From Rhodospirillaceae bacterium (GTDB taxonomy: Bacteria > Pseudomonadota > Alphaproteobacteria > Rhodospirillales > Casp-alpha2), in assembly GCA_002686255.1 (NCBI GenBank), contig NZAZ01000116.1:58167-122166 (forward strand): a stretch of 64,000 nt of DNA. The letters are read 5' to 3'. The position numbers and the translations under genes are program-made. A model generated the notes under the pieces. That model did not search any database and had not been told where the DNA came from. It worked only from the letters and a program-made list of their open reading frames with translations. Positions within the stretch are counted from its first letter, which is position 1. Each line of letters starts with the position of its first letter. Positions 24,179-35,184 of the stretch are shown piece after piece.

Positions 24179-25008
24179 GAGTTCTGCTCCCGACGGCGGT
24201 TGTACAATTGAATAATGGTTGCCGCGGTTTCCTCGATGGATTTGCGGCTGACGTTGATCACCGGCCAATCGTGCTTGGTGAACAAGCGCCGCGCGTCGTT
24301 AATTTCCTTGGACACAATATCCAAATTGACGTAATCCGTTTCCTCATCCTGGTCGAGTATGCGCAGGCGCTGGCGGCGAATTTCGACCAGCCGTTTCGGA
24401 TCTTTCGTTAACCCGATAATCAGGGGGCCGTTGGCCGTAAACAGTTCTTCGGGAAGTTCAGAGCCCGGCACGATCGGAATATTGGCGGTCTTGATGCCAC
24501 GATTGGCCAGATAAATGCTGGTCGGGGTCTTCGACGTTCTCGACACGCCCAGCAATACCACATCGGCTTGTTCCAAATCCCGGGTTGATTGACCGTCATC
24601 GTGACTGAGGACGAAGTGCATGGCTTCGATGCGGCTGAAATATTCCGCGTCCATGACATGTTGCCGGCCCGGCTGGGCATGGATTTCAGCATCCAGATGA
24701 GCGCCCAGTTTGGCGACCACTGGATCGAGCACCGCAATACAGGGAACCTGAAGCTTTCGGCAGCCGTCTTCGAGGAGGTTGCGCAGGTTCTCGTTAACAA
24801 TGGTGTAAAGAACAAATCCTGGATTTTTGCCGATGGCGTCAATTACCTCTTGTACTTGGTTTTCCGTTCTGACCATGGACCAGAGGTGCTCATTCGCCTC
24901 GACTGATTCAAATTGCACCAAGCTCGCCCGGGCGACTATACCGACGGTTTCTCCCGTCGAGTCTGAAACCAGATGAAGATGAAAGGATTTCAAGGAAGTT
25001 TTGTTCAT
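24175..25008 (-). CDS. ppsR: PEP synthase regulatory protein (bifunctional kinase/pyrophosphorylase, DUF299)
   Basis: A 277-residue protein of the family that phosphorylates and dephosphorylates PEP synthase or pyruvate phosphate dikinase with ADP as donor. Recognisable elements: HLHLVSDSTGETVGIVARA at the N-terminus, HDDGQSTRDLEQADVVLLGVSRTSKTPTSIYLAN with the P-loop-like GVSRTSKTPTS, and the C-terminal INVSRKSIEETAA. ATG 25008 was chosen because homology begins there. No PEP synthase gene is in the window. It faces away from hemE across the candidate origin. Confidence 0.93.
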   Translation of the reverse strand: MNKTSLKSFHLHLVSDSTGETVGIVARASLVQFESVEANEHLWSMVRTENQVQEVIDAIGKNPGFVLYTIVNENLRNLLEDGCRKLQVPCIAVLDPVVAKLGAHLDAEIHAQPGRQHVMDAEYFSRIEAMHFVLSHDDGQSTRDLEQADVVLLGVSRTSKTPTSIYLANRGIKTANIPIVPGSELPEELFTANGPLIIGLTKDPKRLVEIRRQRLRILDQDEETDYVNLDIVSKEINDARRLFTKHDWPVINVSRKSIEETAATIIQLYNRRREQNS

Positions 25009-25425
25009 TTGTCTTCTGTGGGCCGTTTGGGGATAAGAACGGTTATATTGGTAAGGAATCGATTTATCCGTATTTGTCACGTGTCCATACACCAGGGGAT
25101 TCATGGGTGCAAAACATTATCAACCCAGTTGGAAAATATCGTTTCCCAAGGCTTCTTTTCAATTCTATCCCGCTAAATCACGTTTTAAACATTTTCGATA
25201 CAGGCCACGCTTTTCCTTAAAAAAAACTTCTTTTCAACAATAATTACACAAATTACACAGCATCGAACGGGTCGGGCCGTAAATTTTTCCTTATTCTTGA
25301 TAAAACTTCGAGTTATCGATAATCCCCTGGATTAACCACACAACAACTACCTCTACCTTTCTTTTTAAATAAATATATCTTGTATTAAGAAGTAAAACTT
25401 TTTGAACGTCTCATTAAATCAGATT
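25009..25425. other. AT-rich ppsR-hemE intergenic region, candidate chromosomal origin
   Basis: These 417 bp carry no gene and are strikingly AT-rich against their surroundings, with A and T runs around 25215-25250 and 25360-25400. Two sites are one mismatch from the DnaA box TTATNCACA: TGGGGATAA at 25028-25036 (minus orientation) and TTAACCACA at 25332-25340; other two-mismatch forms occur near 25064 and 25117. In Caulobacter and Rickettsia the origin lies beside hemE, and genes here point away from this gap on both sides. Promoters for hemE and ppsR must also be here. Confidence 0.6.
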
Positions 25426-26484
25426 ATGGCTTCAGATCAGAAACTCATGTTACGAGCCCTGAAGGGCGAAGTCTTGGAAAGGCCGCCATTCTGGTTTATG
25501 CGCCAGGCAGGCCGGTATCTGCCCGAATACCGGGAAGTGAGAAAACAGTCGAAAAATTTTCTCGATTTTTGTTACAGCCCTGATTTAACGGTCGAGGCGA
25601 CCTTACAGCCGCTCCGCCGTTACAACATGGATGCAGCGATCCTGTTTTCCGATATTCTGGTTTTGCCGGATGCCCTGGGCCAAAAAGTTGAATTCCGCGA
25701 GGGCGAAGGCCCGGTGTTTAAACCCATCCGTTCCGTCGCCGATATTGATAGTCTTTCAGCGGACCGAATCGAAGACCATCTGGCCCCTGTTTTCGAAACT
25801 GTCGGAAGATTGACCAAGGAAATCCCCAAGGAAACCGCCCTGATCGGTTTCGCCGGCGCCCCTTGGACGGTCGCCGTTTACATGGTCGAGGGCAGAGGTG
25901 GAACAGATTGCGGCCGGATACGGAAATGGGCCGATGATGCGTCCGATGAATTCCAGAAATTAGTGAACCTGTTGGTGGACACAACAACGGTGTATTTGAC
26001 CCGACAGGTCGAAAGCGGCGCCGAGATCATCCAATTATTCGATAGCTGGGCTGGGATTTTGAATGAGGAGCAATTCCGCCGCTGGTCCATCGAACCAACG
26101 CGGCGGATTGTCGATCGGCTGAGGGAAAGCTGCCCCGGGGTTCCGGTAATCGGATTTCCCCGCCACGCCGGGCCGTTGGCGGAACGATACGTCATCGACA
26201 CCGGAATCGACGGCATCAGCCTGGATCAGGATACGTCCCTTGAATGGATCGCCGAGACGCTACAGCCGAAATGCACCGTCCAGGGCAACCTGGATAATCA
26301 AATCCTGATCGAAGGCGGCGAAGCCCTGGACCGGGAAACGATTGGAATTCTCAAAGCCCTATCAAAAGGTCCGTTCATCTTCAACCTCGGTCACGGCGTA
26401 TTACCGGCGACGCCGCCGGAACATGTGGCCCGGGTGGCCGAGCTCGTCTTGGGCTGGCCGGCGACGGCCAAGGAAGTCGGTTGA
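25426..26484 (+). CDS. hemE: Uroporphyrinogen III decarboxylase
   Basis: A 352-residue TIM-barrel enzyme converting uroporphyrinogen III to coproporphyrinogen III. Signatures: [18 protein letters not shown], the [12 protein letters not shown] loop, [16 protein letters not shown] and [16 protein letters not shown] chose ATG 25426; a TTG at 25402 would add eight residues. First gene of a hemE-hemH-hemJ-rho stretch. Confidence 0.97.
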   Translation: MASDQKLMLRALKGEVLERPPFWFMRQAGRYLPEYREVRKQSKNFLDFCYSPDLTVEATLQPLRRYNMDAAILFSDILVLPDALGQKVEFREGEGPVFKPIRSVADIDSLSADRIEDHLAPVFETVGRLTKEIPKETALIGFAGAPWTVAVYMVEGRGGTDCGRIRKWADDASDEFQKLVNLLVDTTTVYLTRQVESGAEIIQLFDSWAGILNEEQFRRWSIEPTRRIVDRLRESCPGVPVIGFPRHAGPLAERYVIDTGIDGISLDQDTSLEWIAETLQPKCTVQGNLDNQILIEGGEALDRETIGILKALSKGPFIFNLGHGVLPATPPEHVARVAELVLGWPATAKEVG

Positions 26485-27521
26485 TGAAACGATTGGCGGT
26501 CGTCATGTTCAACCTCGGCGGCCCCGATAGCCCGGAGGCGATAGAGCCGTTTCTTTTCAACCTGTTCAACGATGCCGCCATTATTGAGGCGCCGGGTCCA
26601 CTGCGGTGGATTCTGGCTAAATTCATGTCCCGCCGCCGCGCTCCGAAGGCGCGGGAGATTTATAAAAACCTGGGCAGCAAGTCGCCCCTGTTGGAGGAAA
26701 CCCAGGCCCAGGCCGCCGCCCTGGCCCACCGGCTCGAAGGCCGGGCCGGGGAGGTCCGGGTCTTTATTGCCATGCGTTACTGGCACCCGATGAGCGGAGA
26801 AACAGTCCAAGCCGTCAGGGCCTTCGACCCGGACGAAATTGTCCTGTTGCCGCTTTACCCCCAGTACTCGACCACCACCACGGCGTCGTCATTGAAGGAA
26901 TGGCGTTCCCATGCCGCGGCCCAGGGCTTGAACGACCCGGCTCGCGTCATCTGCTGCTATCCGGCGGATCCGGGACTTATCCGGGGTCAGGCGGCGCTGA
27001 TCGGGCCGGCGATCGCGGAAGCGAAAAACCACGGCAGGCCAAGAATTCTCTTTTCCGCTCACGGCCTGCCGAAAAAGATCGTCGCCGGGGGCGATCCCTA
27101 CCAATGGCAGATCGAACAGACGGTTCGGGCCATCGTCGAAATTCTAGACAGCCCCGGCCTCGACTGGGCCGTGTGCTACCAAAGCCGTGTCGGGCCGCTG
27201 CAATGGATCGGTCCCTCCATGGACGAGGAAATTTTACGCGCCGCCGGCGACCGGGTGCCGGTGGTCGTGGTGCCCGTGGCTTTCGTTTCCGAGCATTCGG
27301 AAACCTTGGTCGAGCTTGACATCCAATACCGGAGCCTGGCCCATGAGCGGAAAGTTCCTCATTATGTCCGGGTGCCGGCTGTCGGCGTCCAGGAAGACTT
27401 CATCGGCGGCCTGGCCGAGATGGTCGAAACAACCTTGGGAAGCGAAAAACCCCTGTGTCCATCGGACGGGATCCGGCTGTGTCCTGCCGGGTATGGGAAA
27501 TGCCCGATAACGGGCCCCTGA
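26484..27521 (+). CDS. hemH: Ferrochelatase
   Basis: A 345-residue enzyme inserting Fe(II) into protoporphyrin IX. Motifs: VVMFNLGGPDSPEAIEPF, LLPLYPQYSTTTTASS, and the active-site FSAHGLPKKIV with the catalytic His, plus VAFVSEHSETLVELD. The start ATG overlaps the hemE stop (TGATG), so the two genes are coupled. The C-terminal tail carries three Cys (CPSDGIRLCPAGYGKC); some bacterial ferrochelatases bind a [2Fe-2S] cluster with similar Cys residues, so that is possible here. Confidence 0.96.
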   Translation: MKRLAVVMFNLGGPDSPEAIEPFLFNLFNDAAIIEAPGPLRWILAKFMSRRRAPKAREIYKNLGSKSPLLEETQAQAAALAHRLEGRAGEVRVFIAMRYWHPMSGETVQAVRAFDPDEIVLLPLYPQYSTTTTASSLKEWRSHAAAQGLNDPARVICCYPADPGLIRGQAALIGPAIAEAKNHGRPRILFSAHGLPKKIVAGGDPYQWQIEQTVRAIVEILDSPGLDWAVCYQSRVGPLQWIGPSMDEEILRAAGDRVPVVVVPVAFVSEHSETLVELDIQYRSLAHERKVPHYVRVPAVGVQEDFIGGLAEMVETTLGSEKPLCPSDGIRLCPAGYGKCPITGP

Positions 27522-27536
27522 TAATGAGACAACCGA

Positions 27537-27986
27537 ATGATTGAGCTTTCGGACACCGCCTATTTATGGATCAAGGCACTCCATATCATCAGCGTCATCG
27601 CCTGGATGGCGGGGCTTTTGTACCTGCCCAGGCTGTTCGTCTACCACGTCGACGCCGAACCGGGGTCCGAACTGTCGGAAACCCTGAAGATCATGGAACG
27701 CCGACTGTTTAGGTTTATCATGAATCCGGCGATGCTGGCGTCGTTCTTTTCCGGCATCCTGCTGCTGCTGGGTCTTGGCGGGGTTGCCTGGAGCACTGGA
27801 TGGCTTCATTTGAAGCTGTTGCTGGTGGCCGGGCTCCTCGTGGCGCATATGGCCATGGGCCGCTGGCGGCGCGATTTCGCCGAGGACCGGAACAGCAGAC
27901 CGCAGAAGTTCTATCGCATCGCCAACGAGGTCCCGACGGTGCTGATGATCGGGATCGTCATCTTTGTCGTCGTCCGGCCATTTTGA
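27537..27986 (+). CDS. hemJ: HemJ-type protoporphyrinogen IX oxidase
   Basis: A 149-residue, four-helix membrane protein of the HemJ/UPF0093 family, oxidising protoporphyrinogen IX. The conserved WIKALHIISVIAWMAGLLYLPRLFVYH contains the essential His, and KLLLVAGLLVAHMAMGRWRRDF carries the Lys. Its position beside hemH and hemE supports the function. Confidence 0.93.
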   Translation: MIELSDTAYLWIKALHIISVIAWMAGLLYLPRLFVYHVDAEPGSELSETLKIMERRLFRFIMNPAMLASFFSGILLLLGLGGVAWSTGWLHLKLLLVAGLLVAHMAMGRWRRDFAEDRNSRPQKFYRIANEVPTVLMIGIVIFVVVRPF

Positions 27987-27991
27987 CGGCC

Positions 27992-28009
27992 GGCCATGGT
28001 TGCATGGCC
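27992..28009 (+). terminator. Hairpin downstream of hemJ
   Basis: GGCCATG (27992-27998), GTTG loop, CATGGCC (28003-28009): a perfect 7-bp stem right after the hemJ stop, with no T-run. The rest of the 248-bp rho leader (to 28234) shows no clear further motif, though rho leaders are often autoregulated. Confidence 0.4.
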
Positions 28010-28234
28010 TGGAAATCTTCATTTGACAGATCATGGTTGTTTGTTTAATGCTTTCCGAACTCTGTCGAATCCGACACGCATTACCAATTTTCTTGTTCAA
28101 ACAACAATCCCTTCTTTCGGGTTTCTTGCCCGTTTTTCCGGATTTCGGCCCGCCCTGACAGAGACCGCCCAAAGCCCCCCCGTCATCCGGTTGCCGAAAT
28201 CAGATATTCGACCCGATAGGTCCATGGACCGAAA

Positions 28235-29491
<1,257 letters not shown>

Positions 29492-29549
29492 CTGGCGGTC
29501 CCGCAAGAAAACCCGCCCGGCGTTTCCAGGAAAAATCCAAGCAAGAATA

Positions 29550-30524
29550 TTACGGCAGCAGCACCGTCGAACCGGTGGTCTTGCGCGCCTCCAGGTCGGT
29601 GTGGGCCTGGGCCGTTTCGGCCAGCGGGTAGGTCTGGTTGACGTTAATCTTGACGTGTCCGCCCTGCACCACGTCGAAAACCGCGCCGGCGCATTCGTCC
29701 AAAAGCTCCCTTGTCGCCGTGTGGGTGGCCAGCGTCTGGCGGGTGACGTGCAGCGATCCCTTGGGCCCCAGCGAAGCGATATTGAACGGGTCCACCGGAC
29801 CCGACGCGCTGCCGAACGAAACCATCAGACCGAACGGCCGAAGACAGTCCAGCGAATCCTCGAAGGTGTCCTTGCCGATGGAGTCATAGACCACCGGCAC
29901 CCCTTCGCCGCCGGTGATTTCCTTGACCCGCTCGGGCACGTTCTCGGCGCGGTAAAGGATCGGATGGTCGCAGCCGTTGGCCTTCGCCAGCTCGGCCTTT
30001 TCCTCGGAACCGACGCAGCCGATCACCGTCGCCCCCAAATGCCGGGCCCATTGGCAGGCGATCAGGCCGACGCCGCCGGCGGCGGCGTAGAACAAGATGG
30101 TGTCGCCGGGCTTCACCCGGTAGGTCCGGTTGAGCAAATAGTACGCGGTCATGCCCTGAAGCATCATCGCCGCCGCCGTCTGATCGTCAATGCCGTCGGG
30201 CAGCTTGACCAGGCGCTCAGTGCCCCAGACGCGCTCCTCGGCGTAACCGCCGAGCCCCATGGCGTAAGCCACGCGGTCGCCGACGGCGAAGCCCTCGACA
30301 TCAGCGCCGATCTCCTCGATGACGCCGGCGGCCTCCATGCCCAGCGTCTTCGGCAGGTCGCCGATGGGGTACATCCCCGAGCGCTGGTAGACGTCGATGT
30401 AGTTGAGGCCGATGGCGGTGTGCTTGAGACGCACCTCGCCCGGCCCGGTGTCGCCGACGTCCACGTCCTCGTAACGCAAGACCTCCGGCCCGCCGGTTTC
30501 GTGAATGCGAACGGCTTTGGTCAT
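29550..30524 (-). CDS. NADPH:quinone oxidoreductase (medium-chain zeta-crystallin type)
   Basis: A 324-residue Zn-free medium-chain reductase. The MTKAVRIHETGGPEVLRYEDV start, GLNYIDVYQRSGMYP, and Rossmann motif ILFYAAAGGVGLIACQWARHLGATVIG are typical of QOR, which reduces quinones or enals. ATG 30524 has a GGGAGG Shine-Dalgarno 5-6 bases upstream. Confidence 0.93.
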   Translation of the reverse strand: MTKAVRIHETGGPEVLRYEDVDVGDTGPGEVRLKHTAIGLNYIDVYQRSGMYPIGDLPKTLGMEAAGVIEEIGADVEGFAVGDRVAYAMGLGGYAEERVWGTERLVKLPDGIDDQTAAAMMLQGMTAYYLLNRTYRVKPGDTILFYAAAGGVGLIACQWARHLGATVIGCVGSEEKAELAKANGCDHPILYRAENVPERVKEITGGEGVPVVYDSIGKDTFEDSLDCLRPFGLMVSFGSASGPVDPFNIASLGPKGSLHVTRQTLATHTATRELLDECAGAVFDVVQGGHVKINVNQTYPLAETAQAHTDLEARKTTGSTVLLP

Positions 30525-30600
30525 AATTCCTCCCTCTGGTGTTGGTTTGCCGTTGGCCGCCATTTTGGTCCGGACCGGGGGAAACGGCAAGGCCGCGCGC

Positions 30601-31062
30601 TCAGGCGACCAGGTAGCCCTCAAGCTTTAGGAGCTGAATCTTGGTCTCGATCCCCTGGCCGCCGGAATAGCCGATCATGCGGCCGTCGGCGCTGACGACC
30701 CGGTGGCAAGGCACGATGATGGGGATGGGGTTCGCGGCGCAGGCGCCGCCGACGGCCCTGGGCGCGCTCATAAGCGCGTCGGCGATGTCGCCATAGGTCC
30801 GGGTGCGGCCATAGGGGATGCGGAGCATCTGACCCCAAACGGCGCGCCGGAAGGCGGACCCCGCCGGGTGCAGGGGCAAGTCGAACGCCTTCAGCCGGCC
30901 ATCGAAGTAAGCGTCGAGTTGCCGGCGCGCCTCTTCCAGGAGCGGCGACGGAGACGACGGATCGGGCGTGCCGGCGCGCCCCCATTCGACGGCAACGACG
31001 GCGCCCCGGTCCTCGAAAACCGTCAGCGGACCCAGGGGGCTGTTGAGCGAAAGGTGGGGCAT
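30601..31062 (-). CDS. ogt: Methylated-DNA-[protein]-cysteine S-methyltransferase
   Basis: A 153-residue suicide DNA-repair protein removing O6-alkyl groups from guanine. The active site IIVPCHRVVSADG with the acceptor Cys, the helix-turn-helix IPYGRTRTYGDIA and the arginine finger region are present. The gene lies between qor and a DUF255 gene on the same strand. Confidence 0.95.
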   Translation of the reverse strand: MPHLSLNSPLGPLTVFEDRGAVVAVEWGRAGTPDPSSPSPLLEEARRQLDAYFDGRLKAFDLPLHPAGSAFRRAVWGQMLRIPYGRTRTYGDIADALMSAPRAVGGACAANPIPIIVPCHRVVSADGRMIGYSGGQGIETKIQLLKLEGYLVA

Positions 31063-31071
31063 GGCGGGAAA

Positions 31072-33099
31072 CTATAGCCGCGCCAGCTCCTCCCGCAAGA
31101 GCTCGGCGTCGACGATCGGAAGGCCGCAGGCCGGGCCGGCGCACACATAGACCGCCGGCTTGCCGTCGACCGGACCCTTGCCCCGGGCCGGATGGCCGCC
31201 GGGCAGGCCGGCGCCCGGAGGCAGATGGGTAACGACCCGGTTGACCAGGCCGGCGTCGAAGACGGCGCGGCGGAGGTCTTTGGCTTCGGTATCAGATTCG
31301 GTGCCGGCGATGACGATCTGAACACCGGTCCGCAACAACTCGAACGCGTTCATCAGCGCCGGCTGGCGGCTGATCTGCTCGGCTTCCTTTCCGGCGATGG
31401 CCTGGAAAAGCCGCTCCGCCCGCTGCCGGTGTTCGTCCTCACCGGTGATGTGAAACAGCCGCGCCAGCACCTCGGCCATGACGCCGTTGCCGGACGGCAC
31501 CGCGTTGTCATGGGCGGCCTTGGTGCGGGCGATGACGTCTTCGGTATCGTCGGCGCCGAGGAAATACCCCTTGCCGTCGTCGTCCCAGTAGTACGCGTTG
31601 GCGACGCCGACCCAGCCTTGCGCCCGCGCCAGGTATTCACCCTTTCCCGTCACCCCGAAAAGGACCAGCGCCGCCCGGGCCATGGCGGCGTAATCGTCAA
31701 CGGTTGCCGGATGGCGCAGGCGGCCGGCGCACCAGGAATGTTTCAGCCGGCCGTTTTCGGTCATCGTGTCGGCGATGAACAGGAACACGTCCGCGGCGGT
31801 TTCGACCCAGGCCGCCTGGCCGAAAACGGCGCCGGCCTTGGCCAGGGCGGCGATCATCAGGCCGTTCCAGTCGGCCAATACCTTGTCGTCTCTTTGCGGA
31901 CGGACTCGCCCGGCCCGGACCGTCAACAGCTTTTCCCGGGCCCCGAGAAGCCGCCGTTCCTGATCGTCGTTGCCGAGCCTTAGGTCCTTCGACCGGTTGA
32001 GGATGGCATGGCCTTCCCAGTTGCCGCCGGGGGCGACGCCGTAGATTTCCTTGAAGACACCGCCATCCGGTCCGAGGACACCGTCGACCTCTTCTTCGGT
32101 CCAGATATAGAACTTCCCTTCCCGGCCCTCGCTGTCGGCATCGAGCGCGCTGGTGAAGCCGAAGGGGCCCTGATCGGCGGAGCGCATTTCCCGGAGCGCC
32201 CAATCGATGGTCTCGCGGACGCGGACGGCGTAAAGGGGGCTTTTGGTTTGCGGCCAGACGTCGCTCAGGAGTTCGACCAATAGCGCGTTGTCGTAAAGCA
32301 TCTTCTCGAAATGCGGCGCCAGCCACACCTCGTCGGTGGAATAACGCGCGAAGCCGCCGCCCAGATGATCGTAGATGCCGCCCTGGCAGAGATGATCCAG
32401 GGTCGTCGTCACCGCCTCGCGGAAAGGGCCGGCGCCGGTGCGCCTGTGGGCGTGCCACAGGAATTGGAACAACGACGGCTGGGGAAACTTCGGCGCCCCC
32501 TGGGTGCCGCCCTTGTGGGTGTCGACGATCCCGAGGATCATCGCCGCCGCCTGGTCCAGCTTTTCCACGCTCGGGGCATCGGTTCCCTCGGGCTTCGAAA
32601 GCCTGGACAGGCCGTCCTTCAGCGCCCTGGCGTTTTCAAGGACCTTGCCGTTCCGGGTGTGGAAAGTATCGGCGATACCCTTCAACAAATCGGGAAAGGC
32701 CGGGCGGCCGTAGCGCGCCGTGGCCGGAAAATACGTCCCGCCCCAAAAGGGCTCCCCGTCCGGGGTCAGGAACATGGTCAACGGCCAGCCGCCGTGATCG
32801 CCCATCATCTGCAGCGCCGACTGATAGATGGCGTCGATATCGGGGCGTTCCTCCCGGTCGACCTTGATGCTGACGAACAATTCGTTCATCAGCCCGGCGA
32901 TGGCGTCATCCTCGAAACTTTCGTGCGCCATGACATGACACCAATGACACGCCGCGTAACCGATGGACAACAGGATCGGCTTGTTCTCCCGCTTGGCGGC
33001 GGCCAGGCTTTCGGCCCCCCATGGACGCCAATGAACGGGGTTGTCCTTGTGCTGAAGCAGGTAGGGGCTGGTTTCTTCGGCGAGCAGGTTGCGGGTCAT
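31072..33099 (-). CDS. DUF255 thioredoxin-domain protein (YyaL/SPATA20-like)
   Basis: A 675-residue protein with an N-terminal thioredoxin-like domain ([18 protein letters not shown], the CHWC redox pair) followed by an alpha/alpha toroid like that of glycosyl hydrolases/epimerases. The family is widespread and its reaction is not established; a role in cytosolic redox or carbohydrate handling is only inferred. ATG 33099 starts the conserved [21 protein letters not shown]. Confidence 0.9.
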   Translation of the reverse strand: MTRNLLAEETSPYLLQHKDNPVHWRPWGAESLAAAKRENKPILLSIGYAACHWCHVMAHESFEDDAIAGLMNELFVSIKVDREERPDIDAIYQSALQMMGDHGGWPLTMFLTPDGEPFWGGTYFPATARYGRPAFPDLLKGIADTFHTRNGKVLENARALKDGLSRLSKPEGTDAPSVEKLDQAAAMILGIVDTHKGGTQGAPKFPQPSLFQFLWHAHRRTGAGPFREAVTTTLDHLCQGGIYDHLGGGFARYSTDEVWLAPHFEKMLYDNALLVELLSDVWPQTKSPLYAVRVRETIDWALREMRSADQGPFGFTSALDADSEGREGKFYIWTEEEVDGVLGPDGGVFKEIYGVAPGGNWEGHAILNRSKDLRLGNDDQERRLLGAREKLLTVRAGRVRPQRDDKVLADWNGLMIAALAKAGAVFGQAAWVETAADVFLFIADTMTENGRLKHSWCAGRLRHPATVDDYAAMARAALVLFGVTGKGEYLARAQGWVGVANAYYWDDDGKGYFLGADDTEDVIARTKAAHDNAVPSGNGVMAEVLARLFHITGEDEHRQRAERLFQAIAGKEAEQISRQPALMNAFELLRTGVQIVIAGTESDTEAKDLRRAVFDAGLVNRVVTHLPPGAGLPGGHPARGKGPVDGKPAVYVCAGPACGLPIVDAELLREELARL

Positions 33100-33189
33100 G
33101 GTGGGTCCGTTGATTAGGCGGCGTTACTCGCTTAATTTGGACCGCCACCCTCGGGATGCAACCAAAATATAACGGAAGGAACCACCATC

Positions 33190-33531
33190 GTGAACCGACA
33201 CGCCGACGACCCGGCCGCCTTTTTCCGCTGTCACGTCTTTTGCTGCGTCAACCAGCGCCAGGAAGGCCATCCCCGGGGGTGCTGCGCCGACAAGGGCGCC
33301 CTTGAGCTGCGCGAATACATGAAGGCCAAGGCCAAGGAGATGGGGCTGAAACGGGTGCGGATCAATTCTTCAGCCTGCCTCGACCGTTGTGAACTGGGGC
33401 CGTCGGTGGTCGTCTATCCCGAGGGCGTCTGGTACCGGTGCGCGACCAAGGAGGACGTGGACGAAGTCCTGGAAACGCATATACGGAACGGCGGTCGGGT
33501 CCGCCGCTTGATGATGGATGCCGGCGAATAG
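33190..33531 (+). CDS. Thioredoxin-like [2Fe-2S] ferredoxin
   Basis: A 113-residue protein of the (2Fe-2S) ferredoxin family with a thioredoxin fold. Conserved Cys: one in FFRCHVFCC, and the pair in CLDRCELGPSVVVYPEGVWY. The start is GTG. Divergent from the DUF255 gene and just upstream of mnmE, where such ferredoxins are frequent in alphaproteobacteria. Partner unknown. Confidence 0.85.
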   Translation: MNRHADDPAAFFRCHVFCCVNQRQEGHPRGCCADKGALELREYMKAKAKEMGLKRVRINSSACLDRCELGPSVVVYPEGVWYRCATKEDVDEVLETHIRNGGRVRRLMMDAGE

Positions 33532-33575
33532 GTCCCAGGCGTAGGATGGTCCTTGAACCCGGCGGGGAATTATTG

Positions 33576-34982
33576 ATGACGGCCGAAACCATTTTCGCCC
33601 TGGCCAGCGGCGCCGGCCGGGCCGGAATCGCGATCATCCGCATTTCCGGGCCCGGGGCCGGGCCGGCGTTGGCCGCGATCACCGGCGGCAAGGCGGGCGC
33701 CTCCCCCGAGCCGCGCCGGGCGACGGCGGTGAAGCTGAGCGACCCGGAGACCCTGGTCGCCATCGACGACGGTCTGGCGCTCTGGTTTCCGGCCCCCGAC
33801 AGCTTCACCGGCGAGGACGTGGCGGAGCTTCACGTCCACGGCGGCCCCGCCGTCATCATGGGGGCGCTCGAGGCCCTGGGCGCCATGCCGGGGCTGAGGA
33901 CGGCGGAACCGGGCGAGTTCACCCGCCGCGCCTTCGAGAACGGCAAGATGGACTTGACCGCCGCCGAAGGGCTGGCCGACCTGGTGGAGGCCGAAACCTC
34001 GGCCCAACGCCGACAGGCCCTGAAACAGCTCCGGGGAGACCTCGGCCGGTTTTACGAATCCTGGCGCGAAAGGCTGCTCGGCGCCCTCGCCCACATCGAG
34101 GCCGGCATCGATTTTTCCGACGAGGACCTGCCCGGCGGCCCCGGCGGCGTCGAGGCGGCGGCGGCTGAAGAGGTCGGCAAGCTGGTGGGTGAAATCGCCG
34201 CCCACCTTAAGGACAACCGCCGCGGCGAAAGGCTTCGCTCGGGCCTTCTGATCACCATCATCGGGCCGCCCAACGCCGGCAAGTCGAGCCTGCTGAACCT
34301 GCTGGCCCGGCGGGACGCCGCCATCGTGGCCGAGACCGCCGGCACCACCCGGGACGTGATCGAAGTGCATCTGGACCTGGGCGGCTATCCGGTGATCGTC
34401 GCCGACACCGCGGGGCTCCGGGACGTGGGTGATGGGGGCGACGGGGGTGACGACGTCGAAGCCGAGGGCATCCGCCGGGCCAAGGGGAAGGCCCGGGAGG
34501 CCGACCTCCGGCTCGCCGTTTTCGACGGCCAGACATGGCCGGAAACGGACGCCCATACCGCCGGGCTGGTCGACGCCGATACCCTGGCGGTGATCAACAA
34601 AAGCGACCTTGGCCCCCCGGCGCCGCCGCTCGAGGTCGGCGGCCGGCCGGCGCTGGCCATCTCCGCCCTCACCGGCGACGGTATCGAAACGTTCCTGGCG
34701 GCGGCGGCGGAACGGGTGGCCGGGCTCATGGAGACCGCGCCCTCCTCCGTCATCGGCCCGGCCCTGACCCGGGCCCGGCACCGCGAGGCGCTGGAGGAAT
34801 GCCGGGCCGCCCTGGAACGGTTCCTGGCCGCCGCCGATAACGATAAGGGGAGCGGCAAGACACCGGAGTTGGCGGCCGAGGACCTGCGCCTGGCGGCCCG
34901 GGCGCTCGGCCGGATCACCGGCCGAGTCGATGTCGAGGACGTGCTGGACGCCATTTTCCGCGATTTCTGCATCGGCAAGTGA
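33576..34982 (+). CDS. mnmE: tRNA U34 carboxymethylaminomethyl-modification GTPase
   Basis: A 468-residue GTPase working with MnmG on the wobble uridine. N-terminal tetrahydrofolate-binding domain (ETIFALASGAGRAGIAIIRISG, ELHVHGGPAV), helical region, G domain with P-loop GPPNAGKSSLLN, G2 AGTTRD, G3 DTAGLRD and G4 NKSD, and the C-terminal catalytic Cys in FRDFCIGK. Start ATG 33576 follows a GGCGGGG-type leader. First of an mnmE-mnmG-rsmG-parA-parB cluster. Confidence 0.97.
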   Translation: MTAETIFALASGAGRAGIAIIRISGPGAGPALAAITGGKAGASPEPRRATAVKLSDPETLVAIDDGLALWFPAPDSFTGEDVAELHVHGGPAVIMGALEALGAMPGLRTAEPGEFTRRAFENGKMDLTAAEGLADLVEAETSAQRRQALKQLRGDLGRFYESWRERLLGALAHIEAGIDFSDEDLPGGPGGVEAAAAEEVGKLVGEIAAHLKDNRRGERLRSGLLITIIGPPNAGKSSLLNLLARRDAAIVAETAGTTRDVIEVHLDLGGYPVIVADTAGLRDVGDGGDGGDDVEAEGIRRAKGKAREADLRLAVFDGQTWPETDAHTAGLVDADTLAVINKSDLGPPAPPLEVGGRPALAISALTGDGIETFLAAAAERVAGLMETAPSSVIGPALTRARHREALEECRAALERFLAAADNDKGSGKTPELAAEDLRLAARALGRITGRVDVEDVLDAIFRDFCIGK

Positions 34983-35080
34983 CGGCCCTTCCGTGCGCCC
35001 CGGTTCCGGCCCCTGCCCTGGCCCTGGCCGCGGGGGAAAGAACAAAACGGAATCGAATGGTTAAGAAATGGTTAAGAGAG

Positions 35081-35096
35081 CGTTTCACGTGAAACA
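35081..35096. other. parS-like site 1
   Basis: CGTTTCACGTGAAACA differs from the bacterial parS consensus TGTTTCACGTGAAACA only in its first base. It lies in the mnmE-mnmG gap and is probably bound by ParB encoded 3.5 kb away. Confidence 0.9.
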
Positions 35097-35184
35097 ACGC
35101 CAACCGGACCTGCGGAGGACCAGGCCTGCGGAGGAATTGACTTGGTTCGGCGCCGACCCTAAATTCCGGCCCATGCCCTGCCCC

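Noticed and set aside
33570..35045. 491-residue minus-strand frame opposite mnmE
   Set aside because: Composition (Gly/Arg/Gln/His-rich) is typical of an antisense shadow, and mnmE on the plus strand is fully supported.
35068..35184. N-terminal extension of MnmG from ATG 35068
   Set aside because: It would translate the parS-like site, and the family begins at the later Met; the extension has no similarity features.
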